Shown here: positions 27,338-39,300 of the stretch, piece by piece
Layout: every line of letters begins with the position of its first letter
How positions within the stretch are numbered: position 1 is the first letter of the stretch
Source: Phytoseiulus persimilis
Lineage: Eukaryota; Arthropoda; Arachnida; Mesostigmata; Phytoseiidae
Length of the DNA: 64,000 bases
Assembly (NCBI GenBank): GCA_037576195.1
Contig: CM075102.1
Location: 33,848,745-33,912,744, forward strand
Reading direction: 5' to 3'
Position numbers and translations under genes: made by a program
The notes under the pieces: model-generated
The model's input: only the letters and a program-made list of their open reading frames with translations
Database searches by the model: none
Told to the model about the DNA's origin: nothing

Positions 27338-28267
27338 CCAAGAGCCAGTGGCGTATCTAGCTCGAGCGGCGCCCGGGGCAAACAGGCGAAAATGCGCCCT
27401 CCCCCTCCTCTGAGCTCGCACGAAATGTTGGTGAGCCATCGCAAGGGATTCTTCTGGTTGAAAACAAGGTCATGTCCACTCAATGTTACCTGTGATCATC
27501 TGAAACGTTCACGATGAACCTCGACTGCGGCCGATTCTCAAATATCTCCAAAGTCATTTTCTTTTCCTTCTCGTCTCTCAATGCTCAAAAATGCTATTCT
27601 CCGACTCGCAGGAAGATCTCTCACGTCTGGCCCTTGTAACGGCGATGGTAAGAATTTACGTGGCAACGCGCAGGTCCAGAAACACGCTCTCATCATAGTA
27701 TTGAATGATGAAGGAGAGGAGTCCCACTGAAATCGCCGTCCGAGCATGCTCACTGGCACGGACCAACATTTCACCGTCATTCATCTCTTTGCAGAGTTTG
27801 TCCTTGATACGGATTGAGTTTCTGCTCCAGTGAAAGAGATTGACGACCTTCGATTCCGTTTGCCTACAGCTTTGCCCCTTCGAGATAGAGATGCGAGTCC
27901 GAAGTCGTGCCTCCCTCAGCCCTCTGGTGCATGTTCCCGTGCCTGAAATGAGGCGAGTCTTTACTGCAGTCGAAGACATTTATAGAACTTCATCTTTTCC
28001 GCGTCCCTCAGCTTTGCGCCCCCAAGTCCTTTGGGGCGAGATTCCAATGCAGAAACCGGTATGGATAAACTTCAACTCCGATTCTGCGTCCCTCGGATCT
28101 CCGGGCCGTTTATCAGTTTGGAAGACGGATCAAGTTCATTCTGCGGTGACGGCTACGGGAAAAAATCAATTACGGTTTTACGCCCTGTAACTGAGCGCCT
28201 CATCAGCTTCGCGCCCGAGGCACGAGCCCCCTCTGCCCCCCCCCCTAGATACGCCACTGCTAAGAGC
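27338..28267. mobile_element. Non-autonomous hAT (Tip100-like) element with target duplication
   Basis: The element proper is 27346-28259 (914 bases). Its ends are perfect 15-base inverted repeats, CAGTGGCGTATCTAG. It is flanked by 8-base direct repeats, ccaagagc at 27338-27345 and ctaagagc at 28260-28267, with one mismatch; 8 bases is the hAT target length. Just inside the left end is the GCCCGGGGC-type sequence common in Tip100/Zaphod-like hATs. No transposase is coded inside. Such elements are moved in trans by a related transposase. The mismatch in the duplication suggests it is not very recent. Confidence 0.85.
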
Positions 28268-29957
28268 TCCTCAATAATAACAAAATGATCAAGTAACTCA
28301 GCGAAGGATGGTCCAGAAGCGTCCCGGGGCCATGGCCGAGCACCTTCCTATGCCTCAGATTCTCTCGAGGAGCTTCATTAGTGTCCCGTAGTGTCTGAAT
28401 CAAGGCCGGTATGATGCGTGCGAGTGGGACTTGGGAGTATCTCGATTGGTAACAGGCTCAGTATTGAACAGAAAAGTCACTCGAAACCGGAAAAATGAGA
28501 CCCGGAACGTCGCATCATTAATCTTCAGAGGAATCTTCCCCCGTTGGAATTGATGTGAGATGCGAGGATGAATGATATGGCCCCGAAGAATCTTCCGAAG
28601 AAGAATGCGGCTGTTCCGTTCCTCGAGAGCGATTAGATGATGATCCGTCTTCCACGGACTATCGTTTGTTGGATCCGTTCGCGCAAAGTTGGAAAGTTCG
28701 CTCACAGTAACAAGCGCACGTCTAGTTATTGACGGCTCTCACGACACAGTTTACAGAACGGAGGGGCATGAGAACGACAGAAGCATCTGCTGAGATGGGT
28801 GATCGTCTTCCACTCCGACAGATGCAAGAAAATCTCTGGCATCAAACTTGGAGGACGATCAAAGTCTCCAGTCACGCCGTTCCCGTGTGATTCCCGAGCC
28901 CACGCATCCCTCCATGGGTTCAGTTTGCTTGGCTTCTCGATTGATTCCACCTTCGGAAAATCTACGCCTCGTTCTCAGCGGACCACACGAGCTCTTCCGA
29001 AGAGGTTCGGTGCGCTGAACTATAGAACTTCGGACTCTACCTCAGTCTTTCAACCTCTCGGGAGTTGACTATCGCGGAGATCAGTCCTCACACGGCTTGA
29101 AACTACAGCTCCTTCTATTCTTCTCTCTAGCGAGGACAAATCCATAGTTTGCGAGCGAGCCCTTTGTTGGAGTGGAGGGTCGAGTGTATCACCGTACACG
29201 TGGCGGGATGGAAGGAAGAAGACTCCATCATGAGTATCTTTTCTATCTCTCTCTCTGTCTCTCTCTCTCTGGAACGAACTGCAACGGGGTCCAGGAGATT
29301 TTCTATTCAACCGTCTTGTTGAATTCTGACCACTCCGATGACGGAAACAAAAGGTCGATTTTAGACAACTCGCACCGAATAAATGACAGGCCAATTCCAT
29401 ATCATTTCATATGTCTGTTCCATGAATACGACCTCCCTTGATATTGATGATTGAGACTCACCCTTTGTGAGAGGTAGGGGCAAGGATTCAGTCAGCAATG
29501 AGGTTGACGACGACCGAGTCTGACGGGTCCATCGCGCGGCGCTCCGCCGAGCAGTCCATGGTTTACAAAAAATTCCTACCGAAGTTTTGGGTCGATTCGT
29601 GAGTTGTGAGACTCGCAAAGATTATAAGAGCGTTGGTGAAGGTTCCCAGATTTTCTAGTGGCAGACGACTCATACAAAGTCGCGAGCGCCTAATGTGGCT
29701 GTCGCGTCTCGGCCAGTAAAAAGCAAAATTTGTCGTTTTTGTATCCAGGGCCCGCTATTTTCTGCGCGGACCGCGTATCTTGTTGCGCTGAACCGATCCC
29801 AGGTATGGCATTCATTGCTTTCATGAGAGACAAAGCCATTTCCTTCACTGCACCTCAAGATACAAGTGCGTATCTGCCGAATTCCGGATGAAAACATTCG
29901 CTGCTGCTGCGGCTTGATGGAATTTTTCGCTTTTTTTGAACCACTGTGTACGACATC
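28268..29957. other. No supported gene between two hAT elements
   Basis: Contains a CT microsatellite at about 29247-29272. Frames of up to 116 codons occur on both strands but carry no domain or paired splice sites that I trust. Confidence 0.4.
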
Positions 29958-30179
29958 CTCTAGAGCAGTGGTTCTCAAAGTGGTCGATATCGACCCCCTA
30001 GGGCCGATCTCCGATTCACAGAGGTGATGCCGGGGTGGATTTGACCACACTTCTTGGCGTCCACGTAGGTGGATCAAGGGTCGACGGTCGATCCCTTGGG
30101 GGACGGCAGTCCATAAACTTCAACGAAGTCGCCTAGGGGGTCGATGGGTCAGTGGAGTTTGAGAACCACTGCTCTAGAG
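29958..30179. mobile_element. Short hAT-type MITE with perfect target duplication
   Basis: The element proper is 29966-30171 (206 bases). The ends are CAGTGGTTCTCAAA inverted repeats, 14 bases perfect, with further similarity inward (ATCGACCCCCTAGG in both arms). It is flanked by perfect 8-base direct repeats ctctagag at 29958-29965 and 30172-30179. The terminal sequence is that of the Charlie/hobo-Ac side of hAT, different from the element at 27.3 kb, so a different transposase would move it. There is no coding capacity. The intact duplication suggests fairly recent insertion. Confidence 0.92.
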
Positions 30180-31579
30180 CCTAGACTGTGCCCGTGTTCC
30201 ATGGATAGTTCCTCATAGTAGGACACAATCTTAGGATCGCGGCCTTTTTCTGAGTTCAGAACGACTTGAGCAGGGACGAGAGGAGAACTGTCCCCCCTTG
30301 GGCCACTGAGGATGCGGGACTGATTTCGTAGCCCACCCCTGGTCTTGAGAGATCTCGCGAGGCTCCGAGCGTCTCGAAGCCGTAACGGAGCGTAGACATA
30401 TTGGAGAGACACGTTCCAAGGTCTGGAACCTGCGGCATTTTCGTCTTCCTTCGACAGTTTGGAGACTGATTGGATCGAACTCTCCAATACTCTTAATTAC
30501 TATTCCCGGCTAAACGGAAATGCAGGACCAGATATGACCGAATTATCACTGCTTTGGGAGGATAGGTACGTGCTTTGGATCCCCAGAAATAGGTTCCAGA
30601 ATCGGTTCGTCAGAATACAGACCTCACCCGAAAGCCAATGTCTGGCTCTCGGGAATCGGAATCCATCCTTAGTTTTTGTCCGATCCCCCCAGATTATCAG
30701 AAATCCTAGACGATTTCGAAGCAGGTCTTTGCACTGTAATCACTGGAATGAGCGATTTTCGCTGCACTCGAACGAAGCCTGGCGATGCCCGGAAAGGTTG
30801 CTGACTATGGGAGAAAAAGGAAAAGACAGCTGAGTCGGGCTCTCCAAAGTTTTCGAGCGAGACGCAGTGCTTCCAACGATTATGCCCTTGTTATCAGCGC
30901 CGCCAATATACGAGCTTTGTCAACAGACGTCCCATGATTGTCGCTCTGCTCCTCATATATATGCGCATACAACCGCGACAATGGCCCTCGTTGAAGTGAT
31001 AACCGATGGAGCTGCCTCAGGCACATCTCAACCCTTCCACTTTCTTCGTTCGACACGCTCAGAACTTCCTCATCGGGACCGATAACTTCGTGTGAGCTGC
31101 GGAGTACGGCTCGCCGACCATATCCGAAGATTCCTGAGCTGGCTCTCCTTCCTCTGAGGACTTCCCAAACGGAAAAACTTCATCAACGGGAACTCATGCG
31201 GCTAGGTGACCGTTTCGACTGTAGATTCTGTCAGCCTGCCGTGGCCGACAGCAACCGTGAGACTGACTCTCCTGGAGTTCCTCCAGCTCCACGTTACCCA
31301 GAGAAACGTTTTCCGCGCAAGTTCGCGTCTTGCTTGTCTCGCGCAGAGATTGATATGCTTAGAATCTCTCGCTGATCCGGTCTCCTTTGAAATATGCAGC
31401 GAATAATGCAAGAACGAACCCACCATTGCACCACAGATCGTATGACTTTGTGTGCTTTCTTGTGCGTATGTGCCTTGTGCTACGCTCATTGCAATTAAAA
31501 CTATTGGAACGGTAGGGAAAGAGGCACGACTGCGATTCCGTGATATCTCTCCACAATTGAGAGGGAACCATTTATATCA
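30180..31579. other. No supported gene
   Basis: Short overlapping frames only. I see no splice-bounded exon or repeat ends. Part of this stretch may be the 3' flank of the decayed hAT transposon to the right, whose left end I could not place. Confidence 0.35.
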
Positions 31580-33338
31580 TCACGTACACAACGCGTATTG
31601 GGAAGTCCGCATGTAAAAGAGTTTATAGGATAAGATCGAGCTTTCGTGAGCTAGCAGCGAGTAGTTCAACGACCTCCTCAACGGCGATAGGAATTTCCAA
31701 CGTTCGTATTCGCCCTCAATTGTAGTTGAGCTACAACCCAGTTCGTTCTGATGGAATTCCGTCACATATTTGAGATCACCGAATTCGCTATCCCCGATGA
31801 ATCTCGGCACAATATATTGAATCTTCAGAGCTTCTTTTCTACAGTCCTCGAAGAGGCTCGCCATCTTGTTGATGAGTTAATCCAAGTATGGTATGTACAG
31901 TGAGACTCTGAAGAACTCTTCAACTGTTTGCGAGGGATGGTTCTCTGTTTCTCTGAATGTGGCACAATCTAGGGAGTTTGACGTCGATGTCCAGTTGAGA
32001 ACAAATCGATTCGACCTGGCTGAAAATTCCGGCAAATACTGCTCCAGCGTTTTCTCTTCGCTGCTGCAAAACAGACGTCATACTGTCGACGGTATCGAGT
32101 GCACTAAATATATCGAGTTCGGCGGACTGAAGATTCACTGACAGGGGGAGTATGAGTGACGACAAGCTCTCTATGACGAGAAGGGCTGCCACAAATCCGC
32201 ACGAGCAAATCGAGGTTAGGAGCTCATGAACGCGATGACTTGCGTCTCTCCAGTTTGTGCTGATGTCTTCGAGCGCGCCAACGATCGGCACGAACATCTC
32301 CCTGAAGGTAATGAAGGCCTTGTGACTTTCCACCCATCTGGTCGCACACAACGGCTTGAGCCTACGCGCCACCTCATCGTTGAAATGTAGCTTGACTTGA
32401 TTCTCGAGATTGGCGATGCGAGGGGAAGAGTTCGAAATGAAGGAGTAAACGCTGGCGACCGTGCCCACAGTCCTTATTGTTCCATCCTTGTTGTCCTTAT
32501 TGTCTAAGGTATTCCTTATTGTTCCATGTTGTGATGAGTGTACCATGGCAAGGTTCAAGCAATGGCTCGCGCAATGGAAGTGAAGAGCCTGAGGAATTCT
32601 AGATTTTATCTGAGTCTGAACTCCCTTGAACTCTCCACTCATGGTACTGCAACCGTCGTACCCTTGTCCTCTCATCTTCGCGATATGGATACCTTCAGCT
32701 GTCAAGGTATTTAGGATTAACTTGGCGAGTCCGCTGCCCGTTCGGTCCGATACTTCGCGAAACATCAGAGAGTTTTCTGCAATGACATCCTTCTTGTTCC
32801 TTGAAGTAACATAACGCAGGAAAATTGCAAACTGATCCGATCTGCTCGCATCCCGTGTTTCGTCAGCCAAAACTGAGAAAAAACCCGATTTCGACACCTC
32901 TGCAGAAATCTTCGATCTGAAGACTCTGCCGATACAATGAATGACTTCGTTCTGGATGCGTGGACTGATGTAAGTGGCATTGAGATTTGCGTTGCTGAGA
33001 TGATCCCGCAAAATCAAGTCACCAGCATCGATACGGAATCTCAACAGCGCACGAAAGTTTCCGTCATTATGAGAAGGTTCTTCCAACGTATCTTCGTCTT
33101 CCCTGCTTAGGGGCAAGCCTTGTCTTCCACAAAAAATAATGGTCTTGATTATGGAAGAGAGCATCTTTCTATTTTCTATAGCTTGCTTCTTCCTCCCGGC
33201 GATAGCCATGTTTCTGATGTCCAGCTTGCTTCTGTTCCTGAACCACTCGATGAAGTTCTCTGCACATTCGCTGTACCGAGCTGAATGCTGAGAGCAACTT
33301 CGACGTCTGTCAATCGCCAATGAGGAATCCGAGAACAT
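31580..33338 (-). mobile_element. Decayed hAT transposase gene, ZMYM1/Tip100-like
   Basis: The minus strand at 31920-33338 codes 472 residues of a hAT transposase close to the ZMYM1-like type. In order there are KKKQ-like and FCGRQGLPL sequences, NATYISPRIQNEVI, the first catalytic Asp in FSVLADETRD, the second Asp in RGQGYDGCSTMSG, the CxxH zinc pair in HFHCASHCLNLAM, then CATRWVES. The frame stops at 31920, but the homology continues in another frame (EFFRVSLYIPYLD, a TAA, then the MASLFED... frame to 31580), so there is at least one frameshift and one nonsense codon. A short duplication of CCTTATTGTTCCAT near 32474 and 32512 adds residues mid-protein. The N-terminal zinc finger and both terminal repeats were not found. 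It is a dead copy. Confidence 0.9.
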
Positions 33339-36300
33339 CGTTTTTCATACAACGTGTCATTGAATTCTGACCCGGAGCCCAAAGGCCGAACCCCTTAGCC
33401 GGGTTCGTTGTAATCATTTCAAGATGATCACGGAGGTGCTTTGCAATCCTGAGAGGGATATTCAGGCTAGGTTTCGGCGAATGAGCGCCGAATTTTCCTC
33501 CGCGAGGAAATCTCAAACCTCGGTTCCAATCACCCGCGCACTGACTTGAACTGGCTGAGCGACTCATTGAGACAATTTTCCAATCTACAGATACGGAAAC
33601 GATGACTCGTCGTGGTTTCCTAGCTCAACGTTCACATTGAAAAATGAGACTCCACGATGTGGACTGCAATTATACGTCACAATCGTGCGGACTCGCGTGA
33701 TCCTGTCTTGTCTTCGACAGAGTCTACAACGTGGTTAATCTCTAAGGAGTGCGAGCATGCGTATCGAGGCCATGCGGCTGGCAGGACTCGCGATCGAAAT
33801 GGAAACATTCAGGCTCATCTTTCCCTTTCGCGATGAGTCGCGGCCCTTTTTTGCGAGTCATCCCCGAAGCCTTGCTGTGAATCCCTCCACTTGACGATCA
33901 ATCGCTCACTCTAAGTGACAACATCAGGAAAACATTGAGACATGTTTTGTTGCAAATGGAGCCGCGAGTATGATTTGATGGACGCTTGGGCTCAACCACT
34001 AGTTTGCTCACCCTGCCGGTCGCTATCCCGCTCGCCAGGTCCCCAGAGCGGCGCCTGATCAGACTTTCTTCCCATTGGTCTTCCTCAATAACTCAATCCT
34101 TTAGCTCCTCTGGGAAATACAGCTACGATAGAGTTTGCCTCTGATTTTCTCTGTTGCACCGTGCTTTTGCGTGTAAGTAGGCTTTGGGCGATTTTTTCTT
34201 CAGTCCCATCACCAGCATGCTCGTGGAGCGCAATCGGGAAACCAGACTATCCCAGAGCTCCATCCAGCTTGTCGGCAGCGCGTACAGAGAATGTCGTGGG
34301 AGAATTGTCCGGGATCAAGAAACTCAGAATTTCAGCGGAGCGCGACTCTCGCTGCTATCGAGATACAGTGGATCCGCTCAAAAACAAAGCTCGCGGAAGT
34401 TGATCTTTTGTGACAAATTGTTACGCCTGTCTCGGATGATCGAAAGAGCGGAACTCGCCCTTTGTCGGAGATGTCTCCAAGAACACGGAGGCATCAAATT
34501 TGTCATTTTCAGGAAGTTTACGGAAGCTTTGTGGGAAAGTGGTTGGACCACCTCGGCGCAGTCGCCCAGCGCCCGAACACTTTTTCCGATTCGGCAAAGC
34601 GACGAGCCATGCACAGAGGTCAGTTCCCCGGAAACGAGTCGGAACCTTGCCCAGGTAGGTAAACACATCGACTGAGAACAAGCGCTCCCGCCGACTCGAG
34701 TCGGGGTTTCATTGAGATGTCGACGAGTTCAAGCATTCGCGCCGACGGAAAACTCCTCCGATTCGCGCGGAGTTTTTTTCTCGGCTCAGACTCTCATGCG
34801 GAATCCGGGAACAGGGGTTCTTCAACTCCTGTAGGGAAGCTTCCACGAGTTCGAGGCAAAGGATTCGAGAGCTTTGCCGCAGCGAACAGCTCCGAAGTTC
34901 TCTCCGATCTCATTATGTCGTACAGCGAAAGGCGAGGAGGCCTCTTGTTTTTTGCTAGCAGTGCACATTCATCTGCTCCTCGCTCGCTCCCCACCAATGG
35001 CATAACACTGCGCCATTCTTTGTCGGCCACCGACAAACCACAACCCAGAATGTGATAAAAAAAGAACAAGCTCCAGCATAAGCCAGCGCCCGTTGAGCTA
35101 GCTCGAGCCTTTTTTGAGGACTTCCCGAAGGAGCAACGCAAGCCCCGCCTTCGCCCCTCGGGCATTATGCGGCAAGCGGATTCCTCGATGCGCTCTCTCA
35201 AAGTTCTCTCGCTTCCATTTCAGCGAGTATTCCGCTAACAATATCGACTCTCTTCTAGGGTTTGAGAACCGAATCATTTCCGGATCGATGATCCGGTCAG
35301 GCGAACAACTCTGGTTGAACACGATTGTGCGCGCGGGAATGTCGGAATGCTCCAATCTTTTGAGGAGAGCCCTGGGATGGAAGCGTGCACTCATTCGGTC
35401 TCGCTTATGTCTCAGAGATATGGACGGCCGAGCTCACAGAGAACATGCAGAAGAGTAGCACGTGGCGACCGCTGACATGGCTCATGAGCGTGTGGTCGGC
35501 AAATCAGAGATGATCTGCGGCGGATGTTCGGATTCTCCGCTCGCTGCTCTCTCGAGATCCGACACCGCGAGATTCTAGCCACGGACGAAGATTCTCCGTT
35601 GTCTTCGAAGATGATGAGTGTAATACTTTTGTATAAATATGAGCTCGGGTGGCCAGTGTTCGGGGGTGGGTGGAGCGACGCCGAGAAAAAAACCGCGCAG
35701 ATCCGAGCTCGGTTCGGGGCGAACGCGGATCCGGTCGCCACCAGCACGTCGAGAGAAACGCTCGGACCTCGTGAGGATCCGTCAGCCCATTTCCGCAGGT
35801 TCTAGAAGTCCGATTCGCTCGAGCGGCGGGTCGCGACTCGCCGCATCGATCCGGAGTCTTTCGGTGGGTCTTGTCCGATCTCGGTCGATGATGTGTGTCG
35901 GAAGAAGAGACTAGCCTTGAAATCTCGTCCAGAGGTGGAAGGCCTCGTGCGCGTGGAGTCGGCCTGTGGTCTCTGTCTGGACTCAAAAGCCAACATCTCG
36001 TCGGAGGTCCAGGAAGCGGCTCCCGAGGAAAGACTGTCTATTCCATACGGTAAATTCATCACGCGGCGCAATTACGAGCGACGACAGAGGCCTGACTCAA
36101 TGTCCATTAGACGCTTCTTCCTGGATGTCCGAGCTTTTAGGCAATTCATGGGTCTTTGGTGGCGAAACACTCCGACGGAAGCTTCCATCGGGAGGCGGTG
36201 TAGCAGAATCAACCAGTGGCTCCGGTCACTCTAACCAGGCTCGGTTTTTGATGACACACGAATCGCACTGCTTGAACTTGCACACGAACGAGGTCGATAG

Positions 36301-39300
36301 CGCTCGCTTGCATCCTCGCGGGCATGCAGGCGAGCTAGTTCCTTATGGCTCCTCTCTGTTTTAACCCGGTTAGGCCAAGTTGGCTTCCCCGAGGACCACA
36401 GCTAAGCCTATAACCCTATCTAACCCCTGCCCCTGTCCAGTCTCTTTGGATGTCTCTATATTTATTTAGTGCTGCCGCCGCTGCTGCGAGGCTTTCCCCA
36501 GTTCTATGGCAGCGACGGCGGCCGGTGTGTTGTGCCGATATGAGTCAGACGACTCGATAAAGAGTTTGCTGTTCTACCCACTCGCTCTGTAGAACAGCTC
36601 TAGCTTCAAGCCTTCCGCTGCAGGAAGTTCCGGTTGCCGGAGAGCTGGCCTGTCCGCCAGATTGACCGGAAACTCACATTGATCATCGACGCGCGCGACT
36701 TCAAATCGAAGGGGTGACCGTAGAGAAATAATACCCTCCATGATAAAGACACCTCGTCACATCCTATTCACTCGATGCGGCCGATCATGGAACCGTTAGG
36801 AATGTCATTGTCATGCGAGGATCGATTTCGTCGGCCCATAATCTCGGCATCGGACCGTGAATTGGCGTCTGCGGTCATTTGACGAGACTCGATTTCGACG
36901 CCCCCTCCTCTCTTGACGTCCTGGAACGCGATTCAATTTCCCACAAGCCGGCTCCCGAAAATCATGCGATGCCTTTGTGACAGAGTTCCTCATTCCTTTC
37001 GGCGTCGACCGTCATGCAGGAGAAGTGACCGAGGACCCAACGATCTCGAATTTATTTTTTCGAGTGTGGCCGCGGTAATCGTGTGTCCATGCTACAATGC
37101 CTCAATCAAGGCCTCTTGGCAGACATCCGGTCGCTGCAAGGGTTGCCACCTTCGCTAAAGCACCCCAGACGTCGCTCGCATACAACAACCCTATGAGCCC
37201 AACCCCGGGGACGACTCGCATGACCTCATTTGCTTGGCTGAGTGAAGTCCACCTTGCGAGAACTGGGGTGATGCAACGCGCGAGGTCGAAGGCTGAGATA
37301 CATGCAGGATTCGAGTCCTCCGAAGGACTGGCCCCAAGCAAATTGTCATCGAACTCCATTGACGACCTTTCCCGTTCTGACGCATGTTGGATTCCACCGC
37401 AACCCTTCAAGAGAGCTCGCGTGGGTCGCGTCCATCCCCGCTGAGAAAGCACGCGAAAATCCATTTCTCCTGATAAAAGCTCTCCGAGATTTTCGTTGAC
37501 TGTAGCGATGTCATCGGAAAGTCACACTTCGCCGAAGTTGCTGGCAAGCGAACGAGGCAATCGCGCCGCCTTCATCATACACCTGTCAGAGGCAGGCAGA
37601 CTCGTCAAGGAATTCGTCGCGTGGCGGAGTTGTCTCTCGCGGCAATAAAGTCCACCATATGCTTACCCTCGCAGCACATGCCTTTCGTTCGCGATCGTAC
37701 TCGTAGCAGTCGAAAGGCTTCCCTATGAAGGGAGCTGTCCTTCTCCGATGGTTCCCTGATGTTGGTCGACCGTCCGCTTGCTTCGAATACTGACATAGTC
37801 AACGTGTGTCTCCCAGTAGCGATTATCATACAGATTACAGCGATTCACTTCGACCATCCAGAATACGGACAACACTGAATCCGCGAGGTTCGCTTCTATC
37901 GATGATCTGCCGTTGTGTCACCGTTCGCCGACGATCCAACCTTCCATTTGTCCCCGCCAGAAACCTTTTCCTCCATAATTCAGCGACGGGTTCACGGCCA
38001 TCGGCGGAGACGTCTACAGAGCTCACAGCAATGCTGGGAGTGCACTCCCAGAGCCTGGTTTTCTGGTGGAGTACTTGAAGAGTACTCAGAGCAAATGCTC
38101 GCTCATGAGCTATGCACCTCTCGTAAATCGCATTATCACCTCTTAGGGACTCAGAAAACGGGTGTCTCCCACAGGAGTCGACCGGAGCAGTATCATCTTG
38201 GTCTGTTGAGTTAATAACAAGCCGGCCGGCCGGCCGGTCAGTCAGCCTTGTGCAGATCCTTACAGACGCCAAACGAGCGAGACTCATTCCCATGCAGCTT
38301 ACACTAAAGTCAAAAGTAACCCTTGCTCCGATATTCCCTGATTTACCCCTACATTCAACCGGTAAGCTTCGTTCGCTTGCTAGCCGGCCAGTTTCGACGA
38401 GCGGGCGGTCATTCGACGAGCCAGGCGGCTAGTCAGACACATAAATTTCAATACGAACTTCTCACAGATCGCACGCGGCTCGCATGACCACTGGTCACTC
38501 GCTCTTCATGACCGAACCTAGCTCATTTGTGTTCGCCAGTGTAAGGAGCACAACACAAGTCTCTTCTGGTGTACCATCCGACCTGTTCCATGAGAGCAAG
38601 GTCATCGTAAAAGAGCCGCTCTTCCAATCGCGGGTCGTTATTCGACGTCCACTGGAAACCCACGGCCGGGATCAAAGCATCTCGGCAGTCATCGATCAGC
38701 GCCCTAGGGGAACACGAGACACGGGAGCACGTCCAGAAGAGACCTTCTGGATGAAGACCTCCTTGAGACCAAAAAGTCTGGCGAAGATAGTTTTCGACGG
38801 GGTTTTGTACAGGAGCTTCGACCTCACCCTTCCCTCAGGAGGGACTCCGAGATCCCCATCAGTGTTCCGTTGTTCCGGCGGAGTTGATGGCTGGAGAGTC
38901 TTAGTCTGTGTTTCGTCTAATCCCGGTGACAAAGCAGCCGGAGCGACACCAGCGGAGTGGCCGGTCGGCTCTGTACAGTCAACTTCATGCCGCAGTTAAG
39001 GGACCGAGAGCAAATGACGTCGATAAATCAGAATCGACTTCTCTTCCAGTCTAACGCTTCCCCTGCCGATCGCCGTGTCTACCTTCCCTCCAGGTCTCGA
39101 GTGAAAACGGGGCCGAAGAGGGGACGGAGGGTCAGACATAGAGCCGCTTCCTCGTCCACCCCCAATTCGCATCTACCTTCAGGGAGGAACGCAACCCGTT
39201 GAGAAGCAAATTTGTTTCATTCTCCATTTATTCATTCATTGATTCGTCGGAGCATCATGCCTCGAGTCGTCCGTCCGTCCACCGAGTGTCGAACGATCGA

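Noticed and set aside
37102-37464. Minus-strand peptide with LLYASDVWG, considered as a LINE reverse-transcriptase tail
   Set aside because: The resemblance covers only a few residues; no catalytic motif, endonuclease or poly-A tail is present.
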